Positions 34,701 through 48,200 of a stretch of 64,000 nt of DNA are shown piece by piece. The stretch comes from Lunularia cruciata. Lineage: Eukaryota; Streptophyta; Marchantiopsida; Lunulariales; Lunulariaceae. The DNA lies in assembly GCA_948567375.1 (NCBI GenBank), contig OX419759.1, positions 3,201,303-3,265,302 on the forward strand, written 5' to 3'. Below the pieces are notes generated by a model. The model did no database searches and was not told the origin of the DNA. It worked only from the letters and a program-made list of their open reading frames with translations. Position 1 is the stretch's first letter. Each line of letters begins with the position of its first letter. Position numbers and translations under genes: made by a program.

Positions 34701-37570
34701 TTCCAAGAGGAATAATCTGCTCGCGTAAGCAATTATTGTATAGAATTGGATTTGAAGTGTCTAGTTTCTTGGTGTAAGTTCAGGTTGATGTGTTGAGTGG
34801 TTGTCCCCGTGCTTCTTTACTAATGTCTTCATGATCATTTTTGAGCAGGAAACGTATGCCATGGTTCAGCTCTAGTGATACAAATACAGATAGACATACC
34901 AGTGTCCTGCGTAGGGCTAGATTATCTTATGAATGTGAAATGTCTCCTGCACTGATTCACAAGTAGCAACTGTGACAATTTACACAGATTTGACTACATT
35001 GAAAGAGACACTCGAGCTTGTGGCATTGGCAACAGCTTCAATTACTCCAGGCTAATGGAGAACATGAGAGTGATTGATGATGAAATCTGCTATACAGCAA
35101 AACAAGGTTGGCTTTTATCTGAAGTTTCTACGCTGAATAAAATGCTAAAGTTTACCGAACAAATCTCAAGTTACTGCGATGGCTAGAAATGCACATCACA
35201 AACCTTGTTCTACTCTGCTTTGCTTGACTGAAACTTTATTACTCCTCCATGTTTATCTACCAGTTTACAGGATAGTCTACAGTGTAGGCGAGTTGCTGCA
35301 CTAAGAGCTTGCTATGGCGGACTCTGAAGTTATCTCGTGGTCTTTTATCTGGTTCTGTATGTGGGCTGGTGCAGCGAGAAATGTGTACAACCTGTTTCAA
35401 ACTCGAGCAGATCTGCATAGGACTGTCTACACTCACCCGAAAGTCAAGGTAACTGTTGACATGCATTGTGGAATTAATGAGTCCACCTTCAGATCAAAAG
35501 AAATGATTATACAGATTACGGTTTAAAGCTGAATTTGGTTCCTCTGTGTCATCTTGTACTGCAGGCTATGGAGCTTATGCTAGCAGATGCATTCCTTCTG
35601 GCGAATGACTATCTCATGATATCAGAACAGATTCAAAATCCGGCAGAATTCTGGAAGGTAGCAGTTTTTGTCGATTTTGAGTCTAGTGGGGTTTCCGGAT
35701 TATGAACAGTCTTCTGTCATTCTCTTACCATCGGCTTGTCTTATCATTCTGATTCTGTATGCTGCCCTTCACTCCTGTGAAGGTCTACAGAGATAATTTG
35801 TATTCATTCCCTCGTTTTACAGTGAGTTAACCAGTGATAGTATGTTTTTCACAGTTGGACGATACAATATTGAAGGCAATAGAAACTGCTTGCCAGCCGG
35901 AGCTTCAACCAGCTCAGGAAATTATTCTTCGCTTGCGTCGAAGGCAGCTTTACCAGGTACATGCGTGAGTTATCGGCGGCGACAAATATCCACTAGACAT
36001 GTCATTCAACTGTTGGTTCACATACCCATATTGACGATTGATGTTACGCAGTTCTGCAATGAGTATGCCGTACCCCGAGAAATGCTGGACCACTTCAAGC
36101 ATGTGACACCCAAGGACATAGTCTGCGCACAGGTTGTTGCATACATCTTTGTACTGAAATATATTCAATATAGCCACATCTTTTTATCATAGTGTATAAA
36201 TGAAGAATGATGGTATTAGGAGATACTCGAGTTTCTGTGCTCATGTTAGGTTACATGTTCTACATTTTTATTTCGAAATTATTGTTATTACCTTCTTCGC
36301 CGCCTACCAAGATGTTTAGTTTGCAATTCTGCAAATCATCCAAGGGAAGTACATAAGCTATCAGCACCTTTTTACATTTGTCATTGCTTTTCAAGCTCAG
36401 ACGCGGGCTGGGGTGGAGCTCAGAGAGGAAGATTTAGTGGTGAGCAACCAGAAGATTGACCTGACAAAAGGCCAAGAAGATCCTGTGAGGAGGTATGTGA
36501 AAGAACCTTGTACCTTAAATACCTCGCAACAACTGTAGAAAGCACGTCATCTCAATCCTAGTCAGCCGCAGCTCCAACATTACTCGGTGGGCTGCGTCGC
36601 CTAATTTAAGTGAACTATCACTACAGTTTTGAGGGTAAAGCCAGAAGCACCCGATTGCCTACTATATTTCTTTGATATATTTAGCTACCGACGCCTTAGT
36701 GGAGGAAGAATGGGACGTTCTTATTCGTATTATCGCACAATAATCTACAAATAAATCTCAAACTTACTGCAAGCACTTGTTATTAGTATCCATGTTGTGT
36801 AGTATCACTGTGCCAATTTGACTTCTATGCTAATGTACCTCTTTGGTTTCATGTTTCTGTGATCATTTTCCTTCCACAGCGTCAGCTTTTTTCAGGTATG
36901 CACATTTTGTATCTCCGTTTGTTTGCAGCTCCTCAATGTCATGTGAAGAACATGATGATCATTCTTTAATCTACTCTCTCTGTGTATTGTATCTACAACA
37001 CTCTATTACCTTGGGAATTATCCAAATTAAGAAATTTCCTTTGAAATTTTCTCAGGACTATGAGAGCAACGAGAAATTTAAAATACCGAAGGAGCGGATC
37101 AGTCATCTTCTTCCCAGTTTCTTCCTTGACAGAATTGTTCGTGTGTACTCTAAGAAGCCTGAATTGGTATGGCTCGGCCTCCATTTCTCCCTGGCCAGAA
37201 TTCGAATGCTTTCGTTACCTTCGGCATCGGACCTTGTTTCTCTTTGTCCAGGAGCTTTGTGCTGGGCTAGTCTTTTTGAACAGTGACTTTTCTCGTACCT
37301 CTCGTAACTAGCCCCTTCACGTGTTCTGTCAACTCCATTCATCGTTAATTCTTAACATATGGTGAGTGTGAGTCATATCTTTATTGAGACCTTTGTGGTT
37401 CCATGTGTTTTCTGCGCTGATTATCGTTTTGAACAATCTGCTCTGTGCAATGTCAGGTGGAGGTTGTAGCGGAGGCTTTTGAGAACTTCCAATTGAAGAC
37501 CTATGGCATCAAGACTCAAGTACATGGTACTCCAAGTGGCAAGAAAAAGAAACGGTCTCCCAATTTTTAA
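31791..37570 (+). CDS. SAMHD1/VEN4-like HD-domain dNTP triphosphohydrolase
   Basis: Eighteen coding exons splice in frame to 490 residues: 31,791-31,961; 32,679-32,716; 32,880-32,902; 33,126-33,232; 33,467-33,518; 33,729-33,810; 33,959-34,049; 34,321-34,359; 34,597-34,664; 34,988-35,106; 35,375-35,448; 35,565-35,657; 35,855-35,956; 36,052-36,132; 36,401-36,492; 36,880-36,895; 37,056-37,166; 37,457-37,570. All junctions are GT-AG. The fold's metal and catalytic residues are visible: His94 (TRFEHSLG), His134-Asp135 ([12 protein letters not shown]) and Asp223-Lys224 with Tyr227 and Asp231 (DVDKFDYIERD), matching human SAMHD1 H167, H206/D207, D311/K312, Y315 and D319. The tail (GKKKKR) is a possible nuclear signal. 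Plant VEN4 controls dNTP pools. No SAM domain is present, as in plant homologues. The first ATG could also be Met14. The 3' end is duplicated at 54,439-54,943. Confidence 0.93.
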
Positions 37571-38951
37571 TGTTCCTATAATCTTTTACTGGCAGTAGTC
37601 AAATGTGTAAAATATAGCATGAAATAGTTTCCACCAGTTACATATCATGTCTGCAAGCATCAGCAAGGTTTACACCTCTCAACGCAGCGGCAACAAGCAC
37701 GCCCTTTAAGTTACCATCGATCCGTAGCTTCATCAGTACAAAGAATTCCATGATATATCTTGTAACATGACGTTCAGGGTTCCAGCTCAAGTTGTCCTAT
37801 ATTTAGCAAACTTGTAGCAGGTTGTTCTGACCAACCGTTACCTGAATACTTGCAAAATCCGATTTGGTCAATGGGCAGTTACCTCGTGAAAATTTCACAT
37901 GTGAGGAGGTAAGAGTTCACTTGCTATTTATATGAAGTGTACTGAGAAAGCTCTTACATCAGCAAAGTTGAGAAGAATTTTGCCTTCAGTTTTGCCTTTT
38001 GATCCCGAGCGGTAGTTTTGTAGGCAGAAATAGACTGCACGCTCATTGTAACAAGAATTATGATGGATCATGCGATGATTTGTTACCGGATTCTGGAAGT
38101 TCATTGCCCTCTACACACGAGCAACTCTGTAACTACAAGTTCTTTTAGAATGTTTGAAGTAAAGGTTCTTTCTCTTATTGTTGATCTCCTTTATCCCTTA
38201 TCTACCCATCTTATGCCAAGTTGGCCACTTAGATTGTTGGGCACTTATGTGTATTGTCATACACATACTCGATTACTTGTGCTGCCGAATTACTATCTGA
38301 TCTTCGCTGGTGATAGTCCTCAACAAAGTACTACCAGATTGAGAAATTGCTGTGCCGAAAGACTTTTCTGATTAGACCATTTTCCTTTGTCTCGCAACAA
38401 AAGTTGCCGGATTTGCTTCCAAAGAAGAAACGTACTTACAAATATTACATTGTACTCAACTTCCATATTTGCATTTGCTGCATCAAACATCACTTTCTAC
38501 AAGGTTCGTTTTGCATTCGCGACGGTGATGGATACATCACCATCAGGAACCGTTCGAAATCATCAACAGAAGACGTTCATCTAGACCTGATTCCTGTGTT
38601 GGTTCTCAGAGCTTTTCAACTGCACTGAGACATTAACGTCATCTCATGGGCGCTTCTGAGGGAAGGAGCGTTGCAAGTCAAATGCAACTATAATTACAGA
38701 TTCACACTAACACAGTACAGCAGAAGGGTTTTCCTGCTCTCCCTTCTGGGGTTATGCTTAGAAGCCGGGGAAACCAATATACAGCCCGGCATCTACTCTA
38801 GCATCCCATGTCTTGCAAGCAGAGTTTCAGACATTAGAAGTAGATAGCCTAATTTTACCCATTAGGTCGATAATGATTTGAACCATGTGTATTGGACATC
38901 TCACGAGAAAGGCAACGTCCAGTGATGGGATCCCCGAATATGGAGTCGAAC
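37571..38951. other. Convergent intergenic region, no gene
   Basis: 1.4 kb separates the 3' end of the SAMHD1-like gene from the NCED stop codon. It presumably contains both 3' UTRs. ORFs such as 38,347-38,628 are not maintained to the same end in the duplicate (55,554-55,919), so I do not call them genes. Confidence 0.6.
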
Positions 38952-41648
38952 CTACATGGGCTCCGTGTTCTGCCGAGCTAATTGTTGCTCGTCGAGAAAA
39001 ATTCCGTGAAATCCATATGGCACTCTGGCAGGAAGCTTAATCGACGCCACTTTCTGTAACGTCGGCGATCGAGCATCCATGACGAGAAGCTCAGAAGTGC
39101 CAGTGGTTTCGTTGTGGACGTAACTCAGAACGTAGCCGTCATCTTCTTCGATGGTTGGGTCTTCTGATCTCGGCACAAAGAAGGGCTCGCTCCCATAGCA
39201 GCCTGGGGGATAAAGGTGCTTTCCAACCATGCTGGTTTTCTGATCACTGGGGGAGAAATCAATTTTCACAACGCCTGATATCTTAGGCCATGGACCTGGA
39301 GTTGTCAAGTAGGTGTAACGATTTTTCCTGCCAGCAAACCGATTGTTGATCCCGCCAAAGTCACAAATCTCGTCGGAGAGCTCCCTCCTTGATGACTGTC
39401 CAGTTTTCAGATTCAAGCGATACTCAGTGGGTCTTATTCTCAAGTTTCCAGGGTCGTTGAACATGGTATCCAAAGGACTCAACAGAGCCGCCCCTACGAG
39501 GACCACCTCATCTTCACCTTCGTCCCATCCGTTCGTGAAATGGAAAGTGCAGGTAGGTCCCGGCATGTCAAACCACTTCATCCTCGACACATCTGTATCG
39601 TACTTGGGCAACACCCCGAACTTGGGAATCTTGTCCTTATCTAGGAATATTGCAGAGTTATAACCATTCATCATGCGATCGATGCTGAACACTAATTTTG
39701 GCTCTGGAAATACTGCGTACCTTTCTGTCACAACGAAGTCATGCATAATCGTGGGCTCTTTCATGTTGATCCCCACAGTTGTACTCATCTGTCCTTCGGA
39801 CGAAACTCTGAAGTATTTGAGAAAAGGTTGTGTGAGAAGGTCGTAACCATATGCGAACAGCTCTCCTGTGATGGGATCCACCTTGGGGTGGGCCGTCATG
39901 GGATGGGAAAGATCTCCGTTGAAGTCCAATCTCCCCAGAGTTAATATATCTCCATCTTCTGGGGAGATTCGCACCGCATAAGGCATGTCATCCTCGGACA
40001 TGGCGAGCAGACGCCCGTTGTGGAAGGCCAGTCCAGCGTTTGCAGCACCGGCTCCTTGCCTACTGATCACCCCCAAAGCTTTGCGCAAGCCGAAAAGTCC
40101 AAGCCTTGCCACTCCTGTCAACCCGAATAGTTCTCCCATAGCCCTGGGCATTATTGCCCTTCCTGCCCTGGCCTCCTGCTCGCATCGAATGAGAAGAGAT
40201 ACATCAGATATTAGTGACAGTGAAGCATCCATGATATTTCGTTGGTCTTATTACGCAAACAGGGCCAATAAACTTCACAGTTGTTTCTGGAGAATACATC
40301 TCGAACTGCGTCACCTTGAATTTGTTAACCCGAAGAAGTTAATCCTTCCATTTCCACTCTTTCTTTCTTGCGAGGTAGTTGACATTTAGTCCTTAAGGAA
40401 GAAAGCGGCTGTTCATCTAAAACCTCTTGACTTCTTAACTAACAGTGAAGTCTGAGACAACCGCTTGACACCAGTTTTCTATTGAAGGAATAAAGGCGTC
40501 TAAATTTGCAGTAATGGCCATAGCAAATTGTCGAAGGACGGTAAGAATAAATAATCCTGCCTCTGAGCAATTCTGCTGAACCAGGTCGTCATGTTGTTAT
40601 AATTGCGGCAGTTTATTAGTCCTGACGTATGTAGAAGTTGGGTAGTCAGATCCTAGCAAGAGATTTAGTCTCGCAGTAGTTATCATGGCCGGTCGTTGTC
40701 GGTTTACAGCATACCTACTGCAGAGATCAGTATTGCATTCGTAATTGTCAACAATGTAGGACTGTACTTCGCAATCTCGCATCGTTTGCTGGTAGCTGTA
40801 AGTGCTTGCAGGAATCTATCTAGAGTCAGCCCACGTTACTCAGAAACATCCATGGATATAAACGTGTTGAAACAGATGAAAGAATAACACAACCTCACCT
40901 CCAAAAACCGATCGGTGCGCGTGTAGCGGCAGCAGTAACTGGCCCGACCATCGTGGATACGAACAGCATGTAACATACCATCCCCATCAAACTGATGATA
41001 TCCCCCTGTTGGCATGAACTGTGGATTCGATCCATTCCGAACGTACACACCATTCAAAGCCGTAGGGAGAGACCCTTCAATTTCCAGGCAAAATCCTGAC
41101 GGAGCATATTCTTCAACTACTGGCGCAAAATTGTCACTTAGCTGCTTTGCTGGATCTGCGCTGTGTGGTCGTTGAGCTGGTTCCATCAGAGTTATGAGGC
41201 CCTCTGCTGCATTGCAAATCGCTGATGGTACATCCTTGGAACTCCACACTTGCTCCAGAAGAGAGTTTAGAAGCCCCTCTATCCGATTCCCATCTTGCTT
41301 TTGCATAACCGCATGAGTTCGGGTTGGTGTTATCAGTTTCGGCCTTCGTACGGATAATCCCTCCAAGTGCACTGGCTGCGAATTTCCAAATCCGCTACCT
41401 CCAGTCTTGCCGCTAGTTGGCTTGATGAGTTTATTCAAATTACAACCCACCCTTAATTTGCTTGCGTCCTTGTATTCTCCATCTCTACTGCTTCCTGCAG
41501 CTTCAACTCTACATGTTTCTTTCACAGACTTCAGTGTGAATGAATCCGACTGAACGTGCTTCACTAAAGACGATGAACTCAAGTTTCTTTTTCGACTCGC
41601 AAGGAAAGACGAGCGCAGCTCCATCGCACTTACTACACCGGTAGCCAT
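38952..41648 (-). CDS. NCED: 9-cis-epoxycarotenoid dioxygenase, copy 1
   Basis: Exon 1 (41,648-40,899) and exon 2 (40,175-38,952) join in frame over a 723 bp GT-AG intron to give 657 residues. The start is the ATG shared with the other copy. The carotenoid-oxygenase beta-propeller is clear. The four iron-ligand histidines are H346 (MTAHPKVD), H395 (TIMHDF), H462 (TFHFTN) and H640 (YGFHGIF). NGVYVRNGSNPQF, FDGDGMLHAVRIHDG and AMSEDDMPY are family landmarks. The ~130-residue Ser/Arg-rich N-terminus is a likely plastid transit region followed by an NCED-type amphipathic helix (NRIEGLLNSLLEQVW). NCED cleaves 9-cis-violaxanthin or 9'-cis-neoxanthin to xanthoxin, the committed step to abscisic acid. 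A CCD1/CCD4-type activity is less likely but not excluded. Angiosperm NCEDs usually lack introns. Confidence 0.9.
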
Positions 41649-42058
41649 ATGCAGCACATACAATGTTCGAAAGCTAGAGAAAACTGAATCCGGAAGTATG
41701 TCCCATCAATCTTGTATCTGCAGTACACGTTACACTTCCTTATCAGAAACTCAATGTCACCGATAGATTCAGCACCTTCGACTGTGACTTCTGCCCGACG
41801 GTATTGAATCATTGAAATCTAGTCAGATAGAAAGGGAAGGATAACATTCGAAGGGCTTCCCCACTCCCTAGGAACGACACCACCATGAATCGCATTCAGT
41901 CAAGAGCAATCTGAGTCAGTGCACTATCCAGAATCTTACGATTGTTCCAAACAGATTCTGCTCATGGCTGCAGTTTATCTCAAGCATGCAACCATGAAAA
42001 AGTGTATGCATGGAACATGAGGTAAATATTAGATACAACTGTTCCTATCATAACCGGC

Positions 42059-42064
42059 CACGTG
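42059..42064. promoter_or_regulatory. CACGTG/ABRE-like motif upstream of NCED copy 1
   Basis: CACGTGT lies 411 bp upstream of the start codon. The duplicate keeps the same core at the same distance (59,399-59,404). ACGTG cores bind ABRE-binding bZIP factors and would fit stress or ABA control. Function is inferred. Confidence 0.45.
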
Positions 42065-45000
42065 TATTCACAATACGGAGAGGCAGGTATCCTGTAAAAA
42101 AGAGTTACAGTTGGAGATCAATCAAAACAATTAAAACAGTGTTGCGTAGCTTTCAGACGAATCTCACTTTGGTGGAGGTGTTTGCATCAAGATCGCATCA
42201 CCGTCTCATGCAAGCTTTTGAAATCGCAGCAACTGGTTCGCATGCGTATGGCACAGGCGCATGGAAGGAACCGAATTCCTACAAAAATGGGAGGTGATGA
42301 TTCAACGTAGCAAGTAGCTCTAGGCTGAATCTATACAGATATAAAGAATCATGACCCTCAGCTCCGGTTGATTGTATAAGCCAGGATCTACTATGGATTA
42401 TGTAACGGTCGTCAGTCGACTTTTGTTTCGGCTTCGCGCGAGATTCGAAAGCATTCATACACGAACTCCGTTGATGTTGATCGAAGGAACAATTGCTCCG
42501 TTTACACGAGACAACAAATACTAGTTGGTGATCAGGGAATGTGTTCAAATTGGAAATCTCACAAAAGGGAAACTACGTACTTTCATCGAAGTGCACCACA
42601 ACCCTGCATGATAAGCAGAATTTAAATAGACCGCAAGAACCGCCGTGAACATATCGATGTTGACTCTCAATTGTAGTGGCGAGCACAGTGCACCGGTGTG
42701 TAACCACTCAGTCTGCAACTGCAGCGAGCGAAGAACGAAGAGCACTCACATTATTCCGGTTTCTCCAGCGCCATGGCTATATTCAGCCGCGGATCAGGAG
42801 ATTTCAGCCAAGATATTTCTCGATACTTGTCCAGACATGGTAGACCTGAACAGGAATTGCTGTAGAAGTAATCATAAAGACATGGCGACAATGTACAGAT
42901 TTCGCCGCTGCTGTCAACTGTATCAGACTGTTATTGAATAATGTGAGCGACTTGTATCGGAGACCTTTTATTCTTCTTTTGGACGAGATAAAGCTCTATC
43001 CAGTCAGGACACCGAGTGATCTGATTTTAAGAGGGCTTCTCTACTTTCTACTTTCTTCTTTCTACTGGCTCTGTCAAGCTTCATTAGATGTTACCAGTGG
43101 GAAGCTACGGTCGCACACTGGAGAAAAGCAACATTCACTTTTATCTAAGAACTTATCAGACCTTCAGAAATTGCAATTAATTTCGAGAGCATCCATTTGA
43201 TATCTTTGCTTCGACAGCAAATTTCGAGTAACTGAGATGAAACCCATGATTGCCTTGGATTTGATTGCTTATAATTCAAATTCGAGGAGAAAAGACTATG
43301 GCAGAATTAAATAGCAGGAATGGGGAAAACCAGTTGTTCAACTTCCTAAGATACGCTCAAATATATTCAATCATCTGCGATAGTATTTGTTCTCCAAAAT
43401 TAAGCTTATAGTCTACAGACTAACGCACATTGAAAGCTGGAAACTATTGCGATCTCCATAAGCTTTCTTTAAAATTTAACCAAAATAACCATCAACTGTG
43501 CATTTTTTGTCTGCCTCGTATAAAGCACCTTCGAACCGTCACCAAGTGCTCAATACATTGCTTCGGTTTGAAGGAAGAGAAGTTCTATCTCCAAGCTCTA
43601 ATTCATGGCAAATCAACAGCATCACGACCGCTTAAGGGCATCTAAACTAGGTTCTAGCGTAGCTCATCTTTGCTCTAAACCTGATTTATTGGCTACGTGA
43701 TAGATGGGCAATCACGGTCCAGATTAACTTATGTTCCGAAAGTTCATCAAAAATGAAAACCTCGAAAGTACATCTAACCATCGATTGTCCATGTATTGTC
43801 GTGTTGATCTCGCTATCTGTCAGATCATGATGCAGATTCACTGGTCCACCTTATCAAATAGTAAGTTCAGACTTTTTGTCAAGATACATGGATAGCGCTG
43901 GCTTTAACCTTCAGATCGGCGTTCGTCATATCAAGGATCATGAAAGAATCGAAGATCGAACACCTTTTGCTTCAAGGTGATCTATTAATGTAAATCTTGA
44001 TCATGACAGTTTGATCATCTTCCCACAGATGTAAGCAGAAGATTGGCTGTTTGATCGTGATGATGACAGTTTTGTGCTGCATGCAAACTTTAGAAAAAAA
44101 ATGGATCCATTTTGCACTGGCATATACAGATAAGATGTGTGTGATTCATTTCACGCTTCAGTCCTCACTTAAGGAGAATTCATGCACACAAATGGTGCAC
44201 GTCTACTCCTCTTCTTCTCACAATCTTTGAGTTATCACCATGTTTATCTATTATCAAATATCTATCTGAAAGTTTGCACTCTGCCTTCCAACCTGGACTC
44301 TCAAGAAAGAAAAGTAGCTTTTTGTTTTTGGTTATCTGTACTGGTGCATATACAGTAGTTGTAAATTGATAAATCTGGTTTCTGAATTGATGTTTACAAT
44401 ACTAGTTAGCAGTAAAGTTTTCCTGGAGGAGAGAAGAATGTAAGGGGACAAGTAATGAGGGCATGATTCCTTAACTCAAGATTTTCTCTAAAATTAACTT
44501 AGATCAACTTGATAGAATTAAGTTAGATACATAGTCCCTCTTTTGAAGCGGATTCAGACATTCAGAACACTTTTACTCCTACTTAGATTCAATTTCTTTT
44601 TCTGTTTGGAGTTCTTCGTTCGCTTGAGAAATACATTTGCCAATCCGATACCTATGGGCTGAGATGAGAATTGAATCCTCAAGTAGGTTAACAGATTTTT
44701 ACAAAGAAGGGAAGCAGCCATAGATCCTATTTTGGTGCGTTGATTCTTTCTTAAGCATGTAACCGCCCGCAAATGGTATACTTGATATGCAGTACATTCA
44801 CTATCCAAATACTTAAGCAAAAACAGGACTGAAATACTCTACAAACCAAACCCTTCTAACAGATATATCAAAACACCATCATCCACCAGACAAAATGAAC
44901 CAGAACAGTGTCCTTGCAGGTGATAATGACAATTTCAGTCTAGCAAAGGGCCTATTGTGGCCTTTCATGTTACAATGATCACGATAAAATGTACTGATCT

Positions 45001-45222
45001 TATATCCAGAGGGCTCTGGTCAGCTCGTTCAAGTACGAACGTTTCTGTCCATTTACGACATGGAATTGCTGGCTATGTTCCCTTTCTACTGGAATTGACA
45101 TGATCGCATCTCGACACCGATTAAGTATGGATACCTATAGAAGAAGATGGTGGTTTTCATTAGCCCGTGAAAAGAATTGTAAAGCAATGATACCGCAATC
45201 AAATTTATTATTGTGACAAATG
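42065..45222. other. Upstream DNA of NCED copy 1, no gene seen
   Basis: About 3.2 kb with only short, unsupported ORFs. It is conserved in the duplicate but with scattered frameshifting indels, so it behaves as non-coding DNA. Distal promoter sequence of NCED is probable for the nearest kilobase. Confidence 0.5.
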
Positions 45223-48200
45223 CATTAGATATCACTTTATCATTCTAGAACTCTGAAAATTTGGCTTGGGATAGAGCGCTGTTTTGGAGAATTTCACCAC
45301 TTGATTGGATTTCGATGTGGTCGAGAAGAATTGTGGTTATACTAGTATCTCAATTCTCATTGAATGATGAAGGTTACTTGAGACAACATTAATTATCGTA
45401 GCATTGTTAATTGAAAAAGCTGTACCCACTTGAGAATGATTGGTCAATGTTTCTTGTTTGGCTTTAGATTGCTAGAGGTTACAATAAACAAAAGAATAAA
45501 AAATGAGTCGGAGAGTCAAACTTGAGCAGAGCGTATGGTGTACTGAAACTTGAGCTTTACTGCTGTTTAAGGTACTAGCCATCCACCCGTTTCTAGTACG
45601 AAGATAATCATACAGAACGTGCACTCATGCTTTATATTGCTTGCTCTTCACCAATAATCCTGGATCTTTTATGGTATTTCTTTTAACTATGAAAATGGTG
45701 TTAAAGTGTAGAATTGGCACGAAGCTAATATTCAATCATAAACATCTCAGAGAGGTTTTTCTAGTAAACGAGAAAAATAGTTTAAAGTCATGTATCATGT
45801 AAAACGAAAAGCCATAATTTGAATCTATGATAGCGTCTGCTAAAGGGTTTAGTATAAATTAGTATTTCATACATATATGAAATACTGACCAAAAATTTAG
45901 TCTTCTTTATTAAGATCATATTTTCGGTGGAATTCGCACGTTCACGTCTATCAGCACCATATTCTAACACTACTTGACAACCGGCAAAATTCACGAGAAT
46001 CTACAGGGTTGAGATTTTCTCAAAGTCAATTACTGCCTGTTGCCAGCAGACCAACTTCTTACGCCTTGAGAGCTAGAACCAACACTCGTTTCAACTTCAT
46101 TTATTTGGATAAGGTCTGCACTTTCAGCCAGAAGAATTATAACCACAAAATTAAAGTCGATTGGACGCGACGTTTTACGCAGTTCCGGGCGAACGTCATG
46201 GTCTTTCCCTTCAAGAACCCAACTCAATTGTTGAGATTGCGTTGAATCAACAAGTTTGGGATGACGTCCTGGTTCAATCGACAGTAGATCGGCCTCGCAT
46301 CAGTCGACTCTCGAGAAATTCAATAACTGGGTTCTCAACTTGTACACGATTTATACTTAGATGGAACTATCTTTATCTAAGTTACAATTTTTTTACTTTA
46401 AAGCGGACTTATTAAGAATGAAAACTTAGAGATTTTTATTTTAAGATAGTTAGATACATTTCGAAATCTATTAGATATCACCAAATATATTTATGATTTT
46501 ATTTTTGTAGTGATGTTAATAATTATAGTATTGTATTTCAACTTAAAAGAATTCAAAATTTTAGGATTCAAAATTTCTTGAGATTACTAAAAGTGCAATA
46601 ACACGTGCTTATCAGTGTATTTCTTCATTGGTTTATCGATTGAATCTCTCCAGTTGCACTGCGGATTTCAATATGGGTTTTCACGTGATGGGTAGAGATA
46701 GATGAGATGATTCCAAATTTTAAACGTGTAGGTCCAGAGAGCGTCAGACAGTAATAGCGGTCACTCCTCATAGATATGTTTAGGAAAGTTTTGTAGGATT
46801 TTGGATGGTAGTTACTAGCGGTGATATTTATCACTTTTTTGATCATGGAGAGAAGTCCATCAAATTACAGAAATCACATTCTGAAATCACCCATATAAAT
46901 CTCCGAAGTCACCAATGACATAGGTTGCCCATAAACGTTTTTGAAACTCTATGGATGTCCTTAAAACTGCAGTAGATCGATCAAGAGTCAACCGTAATGG
47001 ATTTCTTATCGCTTTATGGAACTCATCACATTTCTACTTATGGAGACTTTGCAGTTCTACAGCTTAAAGTATCCAGAATCGAGACTTAACGCTATTGTTT
47101 CTGTAGCTTGACCTTTGATGTAGTTCATGACTTTTGCAGATTTTCTAATTGCACCCCACCTCTTGAGCTTCTCCTTCTCCTTTAGGAAAAAGGGTTCAAA
47201 AAGTTAAAAGTCACGTCAAAGTTTCTAATAACGGGTATAGTCTTAAAATAGCTATACCCGGAACCAATCAGAACCAGCTCCCAAGTGTGAGGTTGCACGC
47301 CCTAGTGATATAGCAAGTGCAGAACCCGAACTGAGCCTTCGGATAACATTGGGGCTTAGCCCCATGTTACCTTATTTGTCTCTCCCTTGTACGGCTTGAT
47401 GGGGTCTTCCCATCCTTCATTTTTCCTACGCGGTCGCCTTTTTGCCTTCGGAGCCAATCTGAGAATCTCATTCTCTGATTGGCTTCGGGTACAGATGTGA
47501 AATAGCTTACTTTCCATCTAGACCTAAACTAGGCAGACACCCTTTATGCTATCTTGACGTTCCCTCCGCATCGGAGGGTTTGGATTGCTACCACTCGTAT
47601 AGTTGGTTTTGTATCGTGACTTGTGAGTAAATCGGAGCCCTCCGCCTTGAAAAGGGTGTCAAGATAGCAAAAAGGGGTATGTCCCTAGCGGCCCACTTTC
47701 CCAAAAGAGAAGATACTTCCCTCGAGTATTGGCGTTATATTCGACCTTCGTCCAAGTTTAGACAAGAGCTGTAGAAGAGCGATTAAACAAAGAATGCTGT
47801 CAAGATTGTCGTTTTATTACCTTCGTTATTGTCATGTAATATGGTGGTTTTAAGACTTTAAATTCAGCAAACACTTATGGCATCTGATCCAAGCATCCCA
47901 TGTCCGGTATAAAAAATCATTATTTATTCATTTGATGATTTGGATCTTTATACTTTACTCGGAGGACGTCATTGTAAATGGATATTTCTGAATTGTTGAA
48001 ATTACGTTTTAGATAACGTTTTAGGTTACGTTTTTGAACCAAAATGCTACCTTGAATATATTGAACTATATTATCGAATAGTTTATATAAAGTCTATTAA
48101 GTATTCATTGAAGTTCGTTACATGCTTGAAAGTAGGTAAAGGGTATCTCTCGTCACACCAAGAGTTGAACTAGATAAAAAAATTTATAAAGATGATTTTA

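Larger units (their letters stand above)
37014..45222. repeat. Segmental duplication, ancestral copy
   Basis: The segment aligns in direct orientation with 54,411-62,510, starting GGAATTATCCAAATTAAG and ending TTATTGTGACAAATG. It includes the last two SAMHD1-like exons, the convergent intergenic DNA, the whole first NCED gene and 3.5 kb upstream of it. It is the ancestral copy because the SAMHD1 gene is continuous across its left edge. Differences from the other copy are scattered substitutions and short indels. Confidence 0.9.

Noticed and set aside
38347-38628. ORF with a similar peptide in both duplicates (also 55,554-55,919)
   Set aside because: N- and C-terminal ends differ between copies and an indel changes part of the peptide. 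Similarity is explained by the recent duplication.
38920-38955. tRNA-like T-arm (GGTTCGACTCC) on the minus strand at the end of NCED copy 1
   Set aside because: The flanking bases do not form the T stem, no acceptor, D or anticodon arm can be built, and the same sequence occurs at the end of the other copy as coding sequence.
39343-40389. Plus-strand ORFs (39,343-39,663; 39,985-40,389) antisense to NCED exon 2, also seen in the duplicate
   Set aside because: They are conserved only because the NCED coding strand is conserved. They end at different points in the two copies and have no domain.
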